DNA of 64,000 bases from Thalassobius sp047123305 (GTDB taxonomy: Bacteria; Pseudomonadota; Alphaproteobacteria; Rhodobacterales; Rhodobacteraceae). The translations under genes were made by a program, and so were the position numbers. The stretch covers positions 558,001 through 622,000 of the forward strand of contig NZ_CP138918.1 in NCBI RefSeq assembly GCF_047123305.1, written 5' to 3'. This document shows positions 1 to 8,846 of this stretch, piece by piece; the first letter of the stretch is position 1, and each line of letters begins with the position of its first letter. The notes beneath the pieces were generated by a model, which was not told the DNA's origin, did no database searches, and was given only the letters and a program-made list of their open reading frames with translations.

Positions 1-5
1 AAGAC

Positions 6-1601
6 ATGGAGGTGGCGGATTCCCGTCTGAAGGCCTTTGTCCGCAACTCGCCGGGTGTGTTTTTCACCTACCTTGTGGCCGAAGGCGAACGGGATAAGAT
101 CGATTTCATCACCGACGCCTGCCGCGACATCTGGAACGCGGAACCGGTCGACATCTATCACCACCCCGGCATCATCTGGCGCGCCTTTGATGAATCGCAA
201 ATTGCCGATTTCAACGCCGAGATCGAACGCTCCCGCAGCACCCATACGCCGTGGAACTTTAGCTGGAAATCCACCACCCGTGACGGTCAGGTCAAATGGC
301 TGGAAGGCTGGGGCCACCCCCATGCCGAGGTGAACGGCGTCACCCGCTGGGATTGCTTTGTGGTGGACAACACCGAACAGCGTCAGCGCGAAGACGATTA
401 TGAACGCCAAGCCGAAATTGCCCGTCAGGCCCAGAAGCAGGAAAGCATCGGTCAGCTCACCGGCGGTATGGCGCATGATTTCAACAACATGCTGGCCGTG
501 GTGCGCGGTAACATGGAAATGCTGCACGATGACCTGAAAGCCGAAAACGTCGCCGATGACGAACGGCTGGAATTTGTCGAAGGCGCCATCAAGGCGGCCG
601 AGCGTGGCAATGATCTGACCAAGAAAATGCTGAGCTTTGCCCGTCGCGCCAGCCTCAACCCGGAAGAAGTGGACCTGAACGAGGTGATCCGCGAGCTGGA
701 AGGCTGGAGCGGGCGCACCCTTCCGGCCACCATTACGCTGCGCAATGCGCTTGGCAGTGATCTGCCCAAAGTGCGGGTCGACCGCAGTTCAACCGCCTCA
801 GCGCTGTTGAATCTGATGGTAAACGCGCGTGACGCAATGCCCAATGGGGGCGAACTGTGCATTTCCACCCGGCTGCGCAGCCTGTCGGCGCAGGACATTG
901 GCGCAGAGTGTCTGGACCTGACCTCGGGCAGCTATGTGGAACTGGCGCTAACCGACACGGGTGAGGGCATCCCGGCGGATAAGCTGGACACTGTTTTTGA
1001 GCCTTTCTACACCACCAAAGGCCCCGGCGCGGGATCGGGTCTGGGCCTGTCGATGGTCCAGGGGTTTGTGGCGCAGTCAGGTGGGGCGATCCAAATTGAC
1101 TCGGAACTGGGCAAAGGCACCAAAGTGCGGCTGTTCTTCCCCGCTTTAGATGCCCCTGCACCCCGTGTAACACCGCAGTTTTCACGTGACGGGTCGGCCG
1201 CGCCACAGGGCATGTTGCGGATTTTGCTGGCAGAAGACGAAGAAGAGGTGCGCAAGGTTCTGGAACGCACCTTGGTCCGTCTGGGCCACACGGTGGTCAC
1301 CGCCAAAGACGGCGACAGCGCGTTGCGGGTGTTTGAGCAGGATCAGAACTTTGACCTGCTGATGACCGATATTGTGATGCCCGGCAGCTTGCAGGGCACT
1401 GCGCTGGCCCGCGCTGTGCGCAAGATCCGTCGTGGTTTCCCTGTGATTGTCATGACCGGCTACACCGATGTGCCTTTGGATGAAGCAACAGGCCTCAACC
1501 CCGAAGACATCCGTCTTAGCAAACCGGTGGCCCGTGCGGACCTAATCCGCGCCATTGAGGCCACAATCGAACAGGCCCGCCAGCCCGTGGGACAGGCCTA
1601 G
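6..1601 (+). CDS. PAS-domain hybrid sensor histidine kinase with C-terminal receiver (5' end probably outside the window)
   Basis: Sensor kinase that should autophosphorylate a histidine and pass phosphate to its own receiver. In the visible 531 residues a PAS/PAC-like segment covers about 1-125, followed by a HisKA box with the phospho-accepting His157 in GMAHDFNN, a HATPase_c domain with Asn273 in VNARDAMPNG and DTGEGIPADK further on, and a receiver from about residue 402 with the acidic pocket AEDEEE and phospho-acceptor Asp455 in MTDIVMPG. The first ATG lies 6 bases into the window, is in an open frame to the edge and starts in the middle of a PAS-like fold, so more sensor domain probably lies upstream. 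No transmembrane segment is seen. The gene converges with the racemase-like gene; the two stop codons overlap. The signal sensed is unknown. Confidence 0.88.
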   Translation: MEVADSRLKAFVRNSPGVFFTYLVAEGERDKIDFITDACRDIWNAEPVDIYHHPGIIWRAFDESQIADFNAEIERSRSTHTPWNFSWKSTTRDGQVKWLEGWGHPHAEVNGVTRWDCFVVDNTEQRQREDDYERQAEIARQAQKQESIGQLTGGMAHDFNNMLAVVRGNMEMLHDDLKAENVADDERLEFVEGAIKAAERGNDLTKKMLSFARRASLNPEEVDLNEVIRELEGWSGRTLPATITLRNALGSDLPKVRVDRSSTASALLNLMVNARDAMPNGGELCISTRLRSLSAQDIGAECLDLTSGSYVELALTDTGEGIPADKLDTVFEPFYTTKGPGAGSGLGLSMVQGFVAQSGGAIQIDSELGKGTKVRLFFPALDAPAPRVTPQFSRDGSAAPQGMLRILLAEDEEEVRKVLERTLVRLGHTVVTAKDGDSALRVFEQDQNFDLLMTDIVMPGSLQGTALARAVRKIRRGFPVIVMTGYTDVPLDEATGLNPEDIRLSKPVARADLIRAIEATIEQARQPVGQA

Positions 1602-2341
1602 GCCTGTTGAAACAAACGGCCGGGCCCCGTCAGATCGCCGAGGCCCGCCAGACGCGCCATATGCCAGAACAGCACTTGGTTCGAGCTGAGCACGGGCTTG
1701 TCCAGTTCCGCCTCTAGATCGTCGATAATCCCGAAACACCGCAGATTGGTGCAACTCAGGAAAACGGCATCGCAATCCGCTGACTGGCCCACGTTCCGGG
1801 CCCCTGCCGCAATCGAAGCCGGGTCGATCCGCGCCACTTTGGCTTCTTCTTCTTCGCCGAAGGACAGGTGGCCTGTCACCGCAATTCCGGCAGACTGGAA
1901 CGCGTCACACAGAGGGCGGGACACCGTTTCGATATAGGGCGTCAGCACCCCCAACCGCCTTATACCCAAGGCCGCACAAGCCGCGAGGGCGGCAGTCAAG
2001 GGATTGGTAACGGCCTTACAATCGGCCGATCCCGAGACCAGCGCGGCCACCCTGTCAGGGCCAATGGCCATACTGCCCGAGGTACAGCCATAACCGATCA
2101 CATCAAACGAAACAGAAGGCGGCAACAAGCTGGCGGCGCGGGGCAGGTCTTCAGCCATTGCCTTGAGCGTCTCCTGCGTCACCTCCGCCCCGCTGGGTAC
2201 ACGGGTGACGTAACGGGCCAGCCCAGGCTGATCCAACAGCGCCGCCTCATATTCGATGGTCTCATCCGTCTGTAGCACCACAAGACCCAGATTGGCGCGA
2301 TGCCCAAGGGCGGGGCTGAGGTCATAGGGAAAGGTGTCCAT
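1598..2341 (-). CDS. Asp/Glu racemase superfamily protein (maleate isomerase / EutA-like)
   Basis: Cofactor-independent racemase/isomerase-type fold of 247 residues. The two cysteines expected of the superfamily are present: Cys86 in GYGCTSGS and Cys197 in LSCTNLRC, each at the end of a predicted strand. The family includes aspartate/glutamate racemases, maleate cis-trans isomerase, arylmalonate decarboxylase and EutA of ectoine utilisation; the sequence alone does not choose between them. It is the last gene of a three-gene unit: its ATG shares one base with the TAA of the M24 gene, so translation is probably coupled. The neighbours (PLP lyase, M24 hydrolase, Lrp regulator) point to breakdown of an amino-acid-like compound. 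EutA-like is my best guess for context, not an established function. Confidence 0.8.
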   Translation of the reverse strand: MDTFPYDLSPALGHRANLGLVVLQTDETIEYEAALLDQPGLARYVTRVPSGAEVTQETLKAMAEDLPRAASLLPPSVSFDVIGYGCTSGSMAIGPDRVAALVSGSADCKAVTNPLTAALAACAALGIRRLGVLTPYIETVSRPLCDAFQSAGIAVTGHLSFGEEEEAKVARIDPASIAAGARNVGQSADCDAVFLSCTNLRCFGIIDDLEAELDKPVLSSNQVLFWHMARLAGLGDLTGPGRLFQQA

Positions 2342-3513
2342 TACATCAACTCCGGCAGGTCCTGCGGCGCCCGTGGGGTAAGAAGCTCTGGCCCGTCCGC
2401 GCGCAAAACGATGTTTTCTTCATGAACCAGTGTCCGGCCCGGTGCAATTTCCACACCCGGCTCCAGGGTCAGCACCATACCCTCCACCAGCACCGTCTGG
2501 TCAAGCGCGGTGAAGCTGGGCCATTCGGTCAGGGTGACCCCTAGCCCATGTCCCAGCCGGCCCCCCAATGGCGTCGCGACGTGGCTTTGCAAGGTTTCTG
2601 TTAGCATATGGTGGACATCACAGGCCCGCATGCCGGGGCGCATGTCCTGCAGCGCCCGTTCCGTTGCCAGCCAAAGGGCCTCCTGCACCCGAGCGGTGTC
2701 AGCGGCGACGGGGCCAATGCTATAGTTGCGGTCAAAATCGCAGAAGTAGCCATTGCGCACAGCGCCGGTGTCCAACATCAGCACGTCGCCCCTTTCCAGC
2801 GGCTTCTCTGCGGCGGGGGAAATCACGTCGCCATAGCCACCCTGCCCGGCGCCACCCGCCACATAGCTCACCCAATCCGCGCCCTCTTGCAGCAACGCCA
2901 TCTGAAAACTGCGAAAAACCTCTGCCACAGAGACACCTGTGTGGGCAAATGTAGCCACCCGATCAAAGGCCCGGCCAGCGATGGCGCAGCTTTCGCGAAC
3001 TGCGGCAACCTCTGCCTCGGACTTGACCTCGCGCACGCGGTGCAGCGTGTCCGTGCCATCGACAAAGCGACGTCCTGAGAGGTGGGATTTGAGGGTCTCA
3101 AAGTCCGCCAATGGGGCGCGCAGCTGGGTTTCCAGGCCCATCGGTACCGCGATCCTGCCCCCCTCTGGCACCTGATCGGCAATCACCGATGCCAGCAACC
3201 CAACCCCATCGTCATGTGGATCCGGCGCGGGCCAGGTGTGGATCTGGTCAATCCAGGTGCGCCCCATCAGATCCGCCCCGATTGCAGGAATGACGGCAAT
3301 AGGGTCCCCTTTGGCAGGGATCAGATTATACCAAGGACGTGCCGGGCTTTCCCAGAAGCGGGTCAGAAAACCGGTGGTGTAAAACACATCCGCAGGGGTC
3401 GTCAGCAGCAACAGATCCTGCCCTGCCACCGCCATCTTTGCCTGAAGCGCGTGCGTGCGGCGCTGGTATTCCGCCCGCGGAAAGATGAGCGAACGCTCTG
3501 CAGGCTCAGCCAT
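2341..3513 (-). CDS. M24-family metallohydrolase (Xaa-Pro aminopeptidase / ectoine-hydrolase type)
   Basis: Pita-bread-fold hydrolase of 390 residues from the chosen start. An N-terminal creatinase-like domain (about 14-150) precedes the catalytic domain (about 165-375). All five metal ligands are visible: Asp248 in MLDTG, Asp259 eleven residues later, His322 in GHGLG, Glu351 in LEPG and Glu365 or 366 in VHEEN. The open frame continues further upstream, but the ATG at 3513 gives the usual family N terminus and overlaps the end of the PLP-enzyme gene by 8 bases. The family covers Xaa-Pro dipeptidases, creatinase and ectoine hydrolase (DoeA/EutD). The N-terminal substrate-side motifs do not look like typical DoeA, so the substrate is left open. 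Probably cytoplasmic, since no signal peptide is seen. Confidence 0.85.
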   Translation of the reverse strand: MAEPAERSLIFPRAEYQRRTHALQAKMAVAGQDLLLLTTPADVFYTTGFLTRFWESPARPWYNLIPAKGDPIAVIPAIGADLMGRTWIDQIHTWPAPDPHDDGVGLLASVIADQVPEGGRIAVPMGLETQLRAPLADFETLKSHLSGRRFVDGTDTLHRVREVKSEAEVAAVRESCAIAGRAFDRVATFAHTGVSVAEVFRSFQMALLQEGADWVSYVAGGAGQGGYGDVISPAAEKPLERGDVLMLDTGAVRNGYFCDFDRNYSIGPVAADTARVQEALWLATERALQDMRPGMRACDVHHMLTETLQSHVATPLGGRLGHGLGVTLTEWPSFTALDQTVLVEGMVLTLEPGVEIAPGRTLVHEENIVLRADGPELLTPRAPQDLPELM

Positions 3514-4582
3514 CCTCTGGCCCCTCGCTGAGAATGCAAAGGACACGCGCTTCGCGTCCCACCCCTTCCACACCCGCCAGCAGCGCGGCCAGACCGGCAC
3601 CGCCAGAGGCGGTGGTTTCCAGCCCGTGTTGCGCCAGCACAGCTGCTCCATCAGCGGCCTGTTCTTCGGTGATTGTTACAAAAACATCCGCGTCATGCGC
3701 CAATCCCGCCAGCGCCACCATAGACGGCGCTTTGCAGTCCAACCGGCCCATTTCAGAAACCGGCCCCGGCGTTTCTGTAAACGTCCCCGCCTCGATTGAG
3801 CCGATCAGGGCGCGGGCGTGTTCCGGCTCCACCACAATGATCTGCGGGACATCGCCCCAGGCCCGGCGCGCATAGGCGGCGACGGCCGCTGCCAGCCCCC
3901 CAACGCCGGCCTGCAACAGGATATGGCTAGGCGCTTCCTCCAGCTGGGCGACAGCCTCATAGGCCATTTGGGTGTAGCCTTCCATGACGTGATAGGGGCG
4001 GTCGGTATAGCCCGGCCAAGAGCTGTCCGAGAGCAATTCCAGATCGCTAGTCTCCGCGGCAGAGGCGGCGGCGGCCATGCTGGCCTCATAATCGTGACCG
4101 GCCCGCACCACCTCGGCACCGATCCCGCGCAGCCGTTCGGCAAAGGGTTCAGGCACGGTTTCAGCCAGATAGATCACTGCCTTGGCCCCAAACAGACGGG
4201 CGCCTGCTGCCAGTGACAGACCGTGATTGCCCGCACTTGCCGTGACATAGGCACGGCCCTTTAACGTTTCTTCCCATGACACATCTGACTGGGCGGCGCG
4301 CACCGCGGCGGCATCGCGCGCGATGCAATAGGCTGCGCCCAGCGCCTTGAAACTGCCCAACCCCATGCGGGTGCGTTCATCCTTCACCCAAAGCGCGGCC
4401 ACGCCAGCCTGCTCGGCAAGCGCGGGAACCGAGGTCATTGCCGTTGGCTGATGTGCCGGGCAGAGATCAAGCAGTTGGGTCACCGCCTCAGCCTCGGTAG
4501 AGGGCCTCAACACGCCGAAACGGTCGGATTGATCAGTGCCGCGATAGGGGTTTTTGACGTGGGTTTGCCGGGTCATAAGCAT
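3506..4582 (-). CDS. Fold-type II PLP-dependent lyase, diaminopropionate ammonia-lyase-like
   Basis: PLP enzyme of 358 residues that should eliminate ammonia from an amino acid. Lys79 in GSFKALGAAY is the expected Schiff-base lysine, residues 116-121 give SAGNHG, and QAGVGGLAAA supplies the phosphate-binding glycine loop. The PTAMTSVPALAEQ and LWVKDERTRMGLGSFK stretches resemble 2,3-diaminopropionate ammonia-lyase more than biosynthetic threonine dehydratase, and no ACT domain follows. The start at 4582 has AAGGAG five bases upstream; a longer frame exists but has no better ribosome site. First gene of a coupled trio and divergent from an Lrp/AsnC regulator across a 159-bp gap. In ectoine clusters the comparable position is filled by EutB. 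The true substrate is unknown. Confidence 0.82.
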   Translation of the reverse strand: MLMTRQTHVKNPYRGTDQSDRFGVLRPSTEAEAVTQLLDLCPAHQPTAMTSVPALAEQAGVAALWVKDERTRMGLGSFKALGAAYCIARDAAAVRAAQSDVSWEETLKGRAYVTASAGNHGLSLAAGARLFGAKAVIYLAETVPEPFAERLRGIGAEVVRAGHDYEASMAAAASAAETSDLELLSDSSWPGYTDRPYHVMEGYTQMAYEAVAQLEEAPSHILLQAGVGGLAAAVAAYARRAWGDVPQIIVVEPEHARALIGSIEAGTFTETPGPVSEMGRLDCKAPSMVALAGLAHDADVFVTITEEQAADGAAVLAQHGLETTASGGAGLAALLAGVEGVGREARVLCILSEGPEDG

Positions 4583-4741
4583 GGGCGCTCCTTCTCTTGC
4601 CAATCAGATTAGCGGCTTCGGCCTCCGCGTTCTCGGATTTCTGTGATGCAATTGGGCGGATTTTCCGCGCCTATCTGGCCTCTTGATCCGAAAACCGGAT
4701 CCGCTAGGGTCACCAACAACCCTCAACCCATAGGACCGGAT
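4583..4741. promoter_or_regulatory. Divergent promoter region with two short inverted repeats
   Basis: This gap separates the start of the PLP-lyase gene from the Lrp-type regulator. It holds GCGGA-TTT-TCCGC at about 4656 and GATCCG-AAAAC-CGGATC at 4685-4701. Lrp/AsnC proteins commonly bind such dyads in the region between their own gene and the target operon. The sites are read from sequence; their use as operators is inferred. Confidence 0.4.
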
Positions 4742-5200
4742 ATGGACGCATTTGACCGTGCACTGCTGAACGCCTTGCAAACCAACAACCGCCAGACCGC
4801 CGAGCAGCTTTCAGAGCACGTGGGATTGTCCCCCGATGCCTGCCGCAAAAGACTGGGCAAGCTGCGCCAGTCTGGCGTAATCGAGGCCGAAGTGGCCGTG
4901 CTGAGCCCCGAAAAACTCGGCCGCGGTCTGACACTGGTGGTTGAGGTCACGCTGCGCTCTGAAAGCCCGTCAGAAATCGACGCCTTTCAAAGCCGCATGC
5001 TGGCCGCCCCTGAGGTAATGCAATGTTACTACGTCACCGGCGAGGCGGATTTTGTGCTGACCCTGACAGCCAAGGATATGGCTGACTACGAAGCCTTTAC
5101 CCGCAGGCATTTTTTCGATGAGGCCAACATCGCCCGTTTCCGGACCAATGTGGTGATGAAACGGGTCAAGTCTGGACTGGCTATTCCGCTAGAGGATTAG
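4742..5200 (+). CDS. Lrp/AsnC-family transcriptional regulator
   Basis: Regulator of 152 residues from the chosen ATG. Residues about 3-50 form the winged helix-turn-helix (LLNALQTNNRQTAEQLSEHV, then SPDACRKRLGKLRQSGVI), and about 62-145 form the RAM/AsnC effector domain with VTGEADFVLTLTAKD. The frame remains open for 33 more codons upstream, but the family N terminus starts near the ATG at 4742. It diverges from the PLP-lyase/M24/racemase unit and is the obvious candidate regulator; ectoine catabolic clusters carry a comparable AsnC-type protein. The effector is probably an intermediate of the pathway, by analogy only. Confidence 0.9.
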   Translation: MDAFDRALLNALQTNNRQTAEQLSEHVGLSPDACRKRLGKLRQSGVIEAEVAVLSPEKLGRGLTLVVEVTLRSESPSEIDAFQSRMLAAPEVMQCYYVTGEADFVLTLTAKDMADYEAFTRRHFFDEANIARFRTNVVMKRVKSGLAIPLED

Positions 5201-5224
5201 ACCAGCCCGTAACTTCGATCAGCC

Positions 5225-8200
5225 TCAGAACTTGGCAATCATGTTCAGGAACACACCGCGCCCCTGATAGGTGATATTGGCCATATCGTCCGAGACCTCA
5301 CCCCATTCATAACCCAGCCCGATCTTGGCGTTGTTGCCCACATGGCGATAAAGCGCTGCAAGGGCACCGGTTTCGGTGGCCTCCGCTTCGACCGTTTGCA
5401 TCACCCGCCCTTCCAGCAGGGCGTCCCACTTGTGGACCACATGCCAGTCCAGCCGCACGATCCCAAGATGGGCGGTCGACTGGCTGACCACGCTGGTTGT
5501 GCGATCGCGCAACTCAGAGCGGCGGTAGCCGTATTTGCCGCCAATGCTCAATTTCGGGCTCAGGTCGTAGTCCACGTCGAACGACAGGATATGGCTTTTT
5601 TGCTGCGGCCCTTCGGTGGCTCCGGTGACGGTGACCTGATCCGCCCCGGGCAGATCATGCAGGTAGCTGTAGCGGAACAGCGCGTTCAGCCGTTCGTGTT
5701 CCACCGGCCGATAGGCATAGCCCAGGCTGGCTTCGGCATATTCGCCGTCGCGGAAACTGTCACCGGCATTGCGGGACACAAGTGAATCGAGGTTGGCGAG
5801 GAAACGCCAATCGTCGCTGACCTTGTATTCATAGCCCCCGCTGAGCGCCCAGGTATCGGCATCCTGAGCGGTGCCGTCCCCGTCTTCGGTGCGGTATTCC
5901 ACTCGCAGGCGTGCTGCCTGTGCCTCTGCATCCTCAAACGACAGGCCCAGCGAATAGGCGTCACGGCTGAAGTCACCGTTGACAGAATCGCGCACAACGC
6001 CACTTTCCACCCCACCCGAGAAGCTCCACTTCGCGTCCGGTGTGTAGGTGACACCATAGCCACGGGTGAGCGATCGACGGTTGCCGAACAGGTCCCAGCT
6101 GTTGTCCATCGTGACGGTCACCGTATCGGACTCCCGGAAACTGCCACCGAGGGTCACGGTGCCGCCGTCGCGCCCGTTCAGAACTGAACCCGGACCAGAG
6201 CGCAGCGGATCCAGCGTGTAGCCAAGGGTGATCTCATTATCCGCAGTCTGGGCATAGCGCAGTTTCAGCTCGGCTCCCAAACCGCCGTCACCGCCGGACA
6301 CCTCGCCCTCAGCCGCCAGTTTCTCGGTCAGCTGAGTGTCAAAGCCAAGCCCCGCCCGATTGGCCGGAGCCAATCCGCCGGAGCGCTCCAGATCGCCCTC
6401 GACAAAACCGTAGAGCAGATGGTCCTCTTCCGGCTGGTAGCTCAGACGCAGCGCCGCCTGTGTGCGGGTGCCGGTTTTGCTGGCATCGCTGGCTGTGGTG
6501 CGGTCTTCATGCGCCAACCCGGCCGCAACCGACCAATCCTCGTTTAACTGATAGGCCAGACGCACTTCGCCTTCGACATGACCATCACCGCCAGATTTTT
6601 CGAACTGTTCCAGATCAACACCAAAGGACAGCCTTTCCGAAAGGTCGCCTTCAAGGCGCATACCGACCAGTTTCTGGTCCTCGGTGACCTCTTCATTCAA
6701 GGTAGCAAAGCCCGCGTCCTTGCCCTCGGCATAGACGGAAAGATAACCGTCACGTTCGGCGCCGAAATCGGTGAAATCCACCTCCGCCTCAACGCGGTAG
6801 GCGCGGGCACGGGCGCCACTGCCGGCGGTCTGTGTGTCAATGGTCAGGCCACCGTCCGTTGTGGTTGAACGGCCAAAGCCCTGCCCTTCGCTTTCGACCA
6901 GTTCCGCCCGTAGGTGACTGTTTTCGCCCAAACGGTAGGTCAGATCGACGCCCAGCGCCTGTTGATCTGCGTCGCCTGTGGCCTCGGACATGGCCGAAAG
7001 ACCCAGCCGCAGATCTTCGCTCAATTGCGCCTCGGCGCGCAGCCCCATTGAGGCCCCGTCCAGATCGCCGGTCAGGGGCGTGTATTCATATTGTGCCACC
7101 AGCGAGACGTCATGGTCCCGCCCGCCAATCAGCCCGCCATCGCTGGTGGTGGAGGCCAGAGGATCGTTGAGGATCACCACGCCCTGTATGTGGTCAATCT
7201 CGAAATCCTGCCCTTCGGTCAGGGTTTCCCGTCGGACAACACGGCCGGTGTCGGGATCGATGACTTCGACACTCAACCGCAGGGAGCCGCCAAGAATGTC
7301 CTGCCGCGTCAGGAAATAGACCGACCCACCAGTGCCACGCAGCACATCGCGCTGCGGCAGGCTGTCGGGTTGGGCGGCAAAGGCGGTGACCGCCAGTGCC
7401 GGTTCCCCCTCCGCATTCACCGAGGGGGAGGCATACCGCGCCTCAGCCCCATAAAGCGCCCGCGACTGGTTGAGGAAATGGCTGCCCGACAACTCGGCAT
7501 CAAAATCACCCCAGACAAAACGGGCATCATCCCGTTCGACCCGCAGATAGACGCGTCCCTGTGACGGGGTATCGTCATAGGCGGTGCTGTCATCGCCATA
7601 GGTCGGGTACATGTCATCCGCATCCAGACGGCGCAAAACCTGACGGGGGTCTTTCTCGTTCAACCGACGGAAGATCCCCTTCAACTCTCCCTCACCAGTA
7701 TCGGTGGAAGAGGTCACACGGTAACCGTTGGCATATTTGGCACTGAGGTAATAGGCCAGTCGACCTTCAGCATAATCGCGTTCAAAATCCGGATCTGCCG
7801 CCCCCAGATCGTCGCGCAGACGGCGGCCTATGGTCAGGTCGGCAAGGGCGACATAGAGTTTTTCATGATCGGGGATCAGGATATCGCGACGGATATCCTC
7901 GGACCGGGCGCCATCACGCAGGGTGACGCCAATCTGATGTTCGCCTTCCGGCAGGATCTGACTGGCCACAAAACGTCCCGCAGCGTCAACCGTGACCTGC
8001 TGGCCCATCACCTCGACCTCAGCGCCGGGCCGCAAACCCTGACCGTAGGCCGTCACCTCGCCCCCCGACAGATGAATGGAGCGGATCGCGGTGCGGTCTT
8101 CGCCCTCCCCCGCGGCCACAACTGCAGGGCCGGTGGTTTCATGGGTGTCATGCTCACCGCTCACCCGGGTCAGGACCAAGGGCTGGGTTTCATCAAACCG

Positions 8201-8836
8201 GCCATTGGAATCATAAACCCGCAGCACATAGGCATAGTCGCCCGAACCTTCGGCAGGCACCGCCCAGCGCACCTGCCCGTTTGCACTGACCGGCAGTTTC
8301 GTAACCAGCCGACGGCGGTTGGCGCGGTCCAGGATGCGGACCTCGGCCCGTTCAATGAAATAGGCATAGTTGGTGGACGCGCGGAAGGTCACCTCCGTCC
8401 CACCTTTGTAGCCAGCCCGCAGATCTGCGATGGTGACATTCAGACGGCGGTCCGGATAAAGGCCGTCAAACCGGATATCAACTGAGGCATTTTCCGCCAC
8501 CATATCCGCGGGGCGTCGTGGATCACGCGGCGGTGCGCTGCCGGCCACATGGCTGTCATCAATCGAGATCGAAAAGCCGATCTGCTCAAACGCCCCTTCG
8601 GGTTTGATTGTGATCAGCTCGGCGTTTTCACCAACCGGCATATCCACCACGATATCGGCATTGGACCTTTCACATCCCTCCGGCTGAGGCACCAGCGCCT
8701 CATCACAATGGTCGTCTGCCATAGCAGGAAACGCCGAGAACGCGGTCAGAGCGGAGCCAAGCAGCAACACCGCACGCAGGGTCGTTGGCCGCAAGGAGGT
8801 CGGGCGGCCCGGACGGCCGGCAGTCATCTTCAACAT
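5225..8836 (-). CDS. Large outer-membrane beta-barrel protein, partner of the DUF11 repeat protein
   Basis: Exported protein of 1,203 residues. The ATG at 8836 has AAGGACAG upstream and gives an Arg-rich N terminus, a hydrophobic core and an AMA cleavage site near residue 41. About 50-400 look like beta-rich Ig- or carrier-like domains (VEVMGQQVTVDAAGRFV is typical). From about residue 480 to the end, long runs of alternating strands ending in Tyr, Phe, Asp or Glu indicate a beta-barrel. The last residue is Phe (NMIAKF), the usual BAM insertion signal. It starts 10 bases after the stop of the repeat-protein gene, so the two are probably co-transcribed. It lacks the plug and TonB box of a TonB receptor. 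It is likely to secrete, anchor or display the upstream protein, but no function is established. Confidence 0.75.
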   Translation of the reverse strand: MLKMTAGRPGRPTSLRPTTLRAVLLLGSALTAFSAFPAMADDHCDEALVPQPEGCERSNADIVVDMPVGENAELITIKPEGAFEQIGFSISIDDSHVAGSAPPRDPRRPADMVAENASVDIRFDGLYPDRRLNVTIADLRAGYKGGTEVTFRASTNYAYFIERAEVRILDRANRRRLVTKLPVSANGQVRWAVPAEGSGDYAYVLRVYDSNGRFDETQPLVLTRVSGEHDTHETTGPAVVAAGEGEDRTAIRSIHLSGGEVTAYGQGLRPGAEVEVMGQQVTVDAAGRFVASQILPEGEHQIGVTLRDGARSEDIRRDILIPDHEKLYVALADLTIGRRLRDDLGAADPDFERDYAEGRLAYYLSAKYANGYRVTSSTDTGEGELKGIFRRLNEKDPRQVLRRLDADDMYPTYGDDSTAYDDTPSQGRVYLRVERDDARFVWGDFDAELSGSHFLNQSRALYGAEARYASPSVNAEGEPALAVTAFAAQPDSLPQRDVLRGTGGSVYFLTRQDILGGSLRLSVEVIDPDTGRVVRRETLTEGQDFEIDHIQGVVILNDPLASTTSDGGLIGGRDHDVSLVAQYEYTPLTGDLDGASMGLRAEAQLSEDLRLGLSAMSEATGDADQQALGVDLTYRLGENSHLRAELVESEGQGFGRSTTTDGGLTIDTQTAGSGARARAYRVEAEVDFTDFGAERDGYLSVYAEGKDAGFATLNEEVTEDQKLVGMRLEGDLSERLSFGVDLEQFEKSGGDGHVEGEVRLAYQLNEDWSVAAGLAHEDRTTASDASKTGTRTQAALRLSYQPEEDHLLYGFVEGDLERSGGLAPANRAGLGFDTQLTEKLAAEGEVSGGDGGLGAELKLRYAQTADNEITLGYTLDPLRSGPGSVLNGRDGGTVTLGGSFRESDTVTVTMDNSWDLFGNRRSLTRGYGVTYTPDAKWSFSGGVESGVVRDSVNGDFSRDAYSLGLSFEDAEAQAARLRVEYRTEDGDGTAQDADTWALSGGYEYKVSDDWRFLANLDSLVSRNAGDSFRDGEYAEASLGYAYRPVEHERLNALFRYSYLHDLPGADQVTVTGATEGPQQKSHILSFDVDYDLSPKLSIGGKYGYRRSELRDRTTSVVSQSTAHLGIVRLDWHVVHKWDALLEGRVMQTVEAEATETGALAALYRHVGNNAKIGLGYEWGEVSDDMANITYQGRGVFLNMIAKF

Positions 8837-8846
8837 AGTTCTGTCC

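Noticed and set aside
2341..3513. Firm assignment of the M24 protein as ectoine hydrolase (DoeA/EutD)
   Set aside because: The metal site fits the whole M24 family, but N-terminal motifs typical of DoeA were not seen and other ectoine genes are missing.
5225..8836. TonB-dependent receptor
   Set aside because: No plug domain or TonB box could be identified; the first third looks like beta-rich modules.
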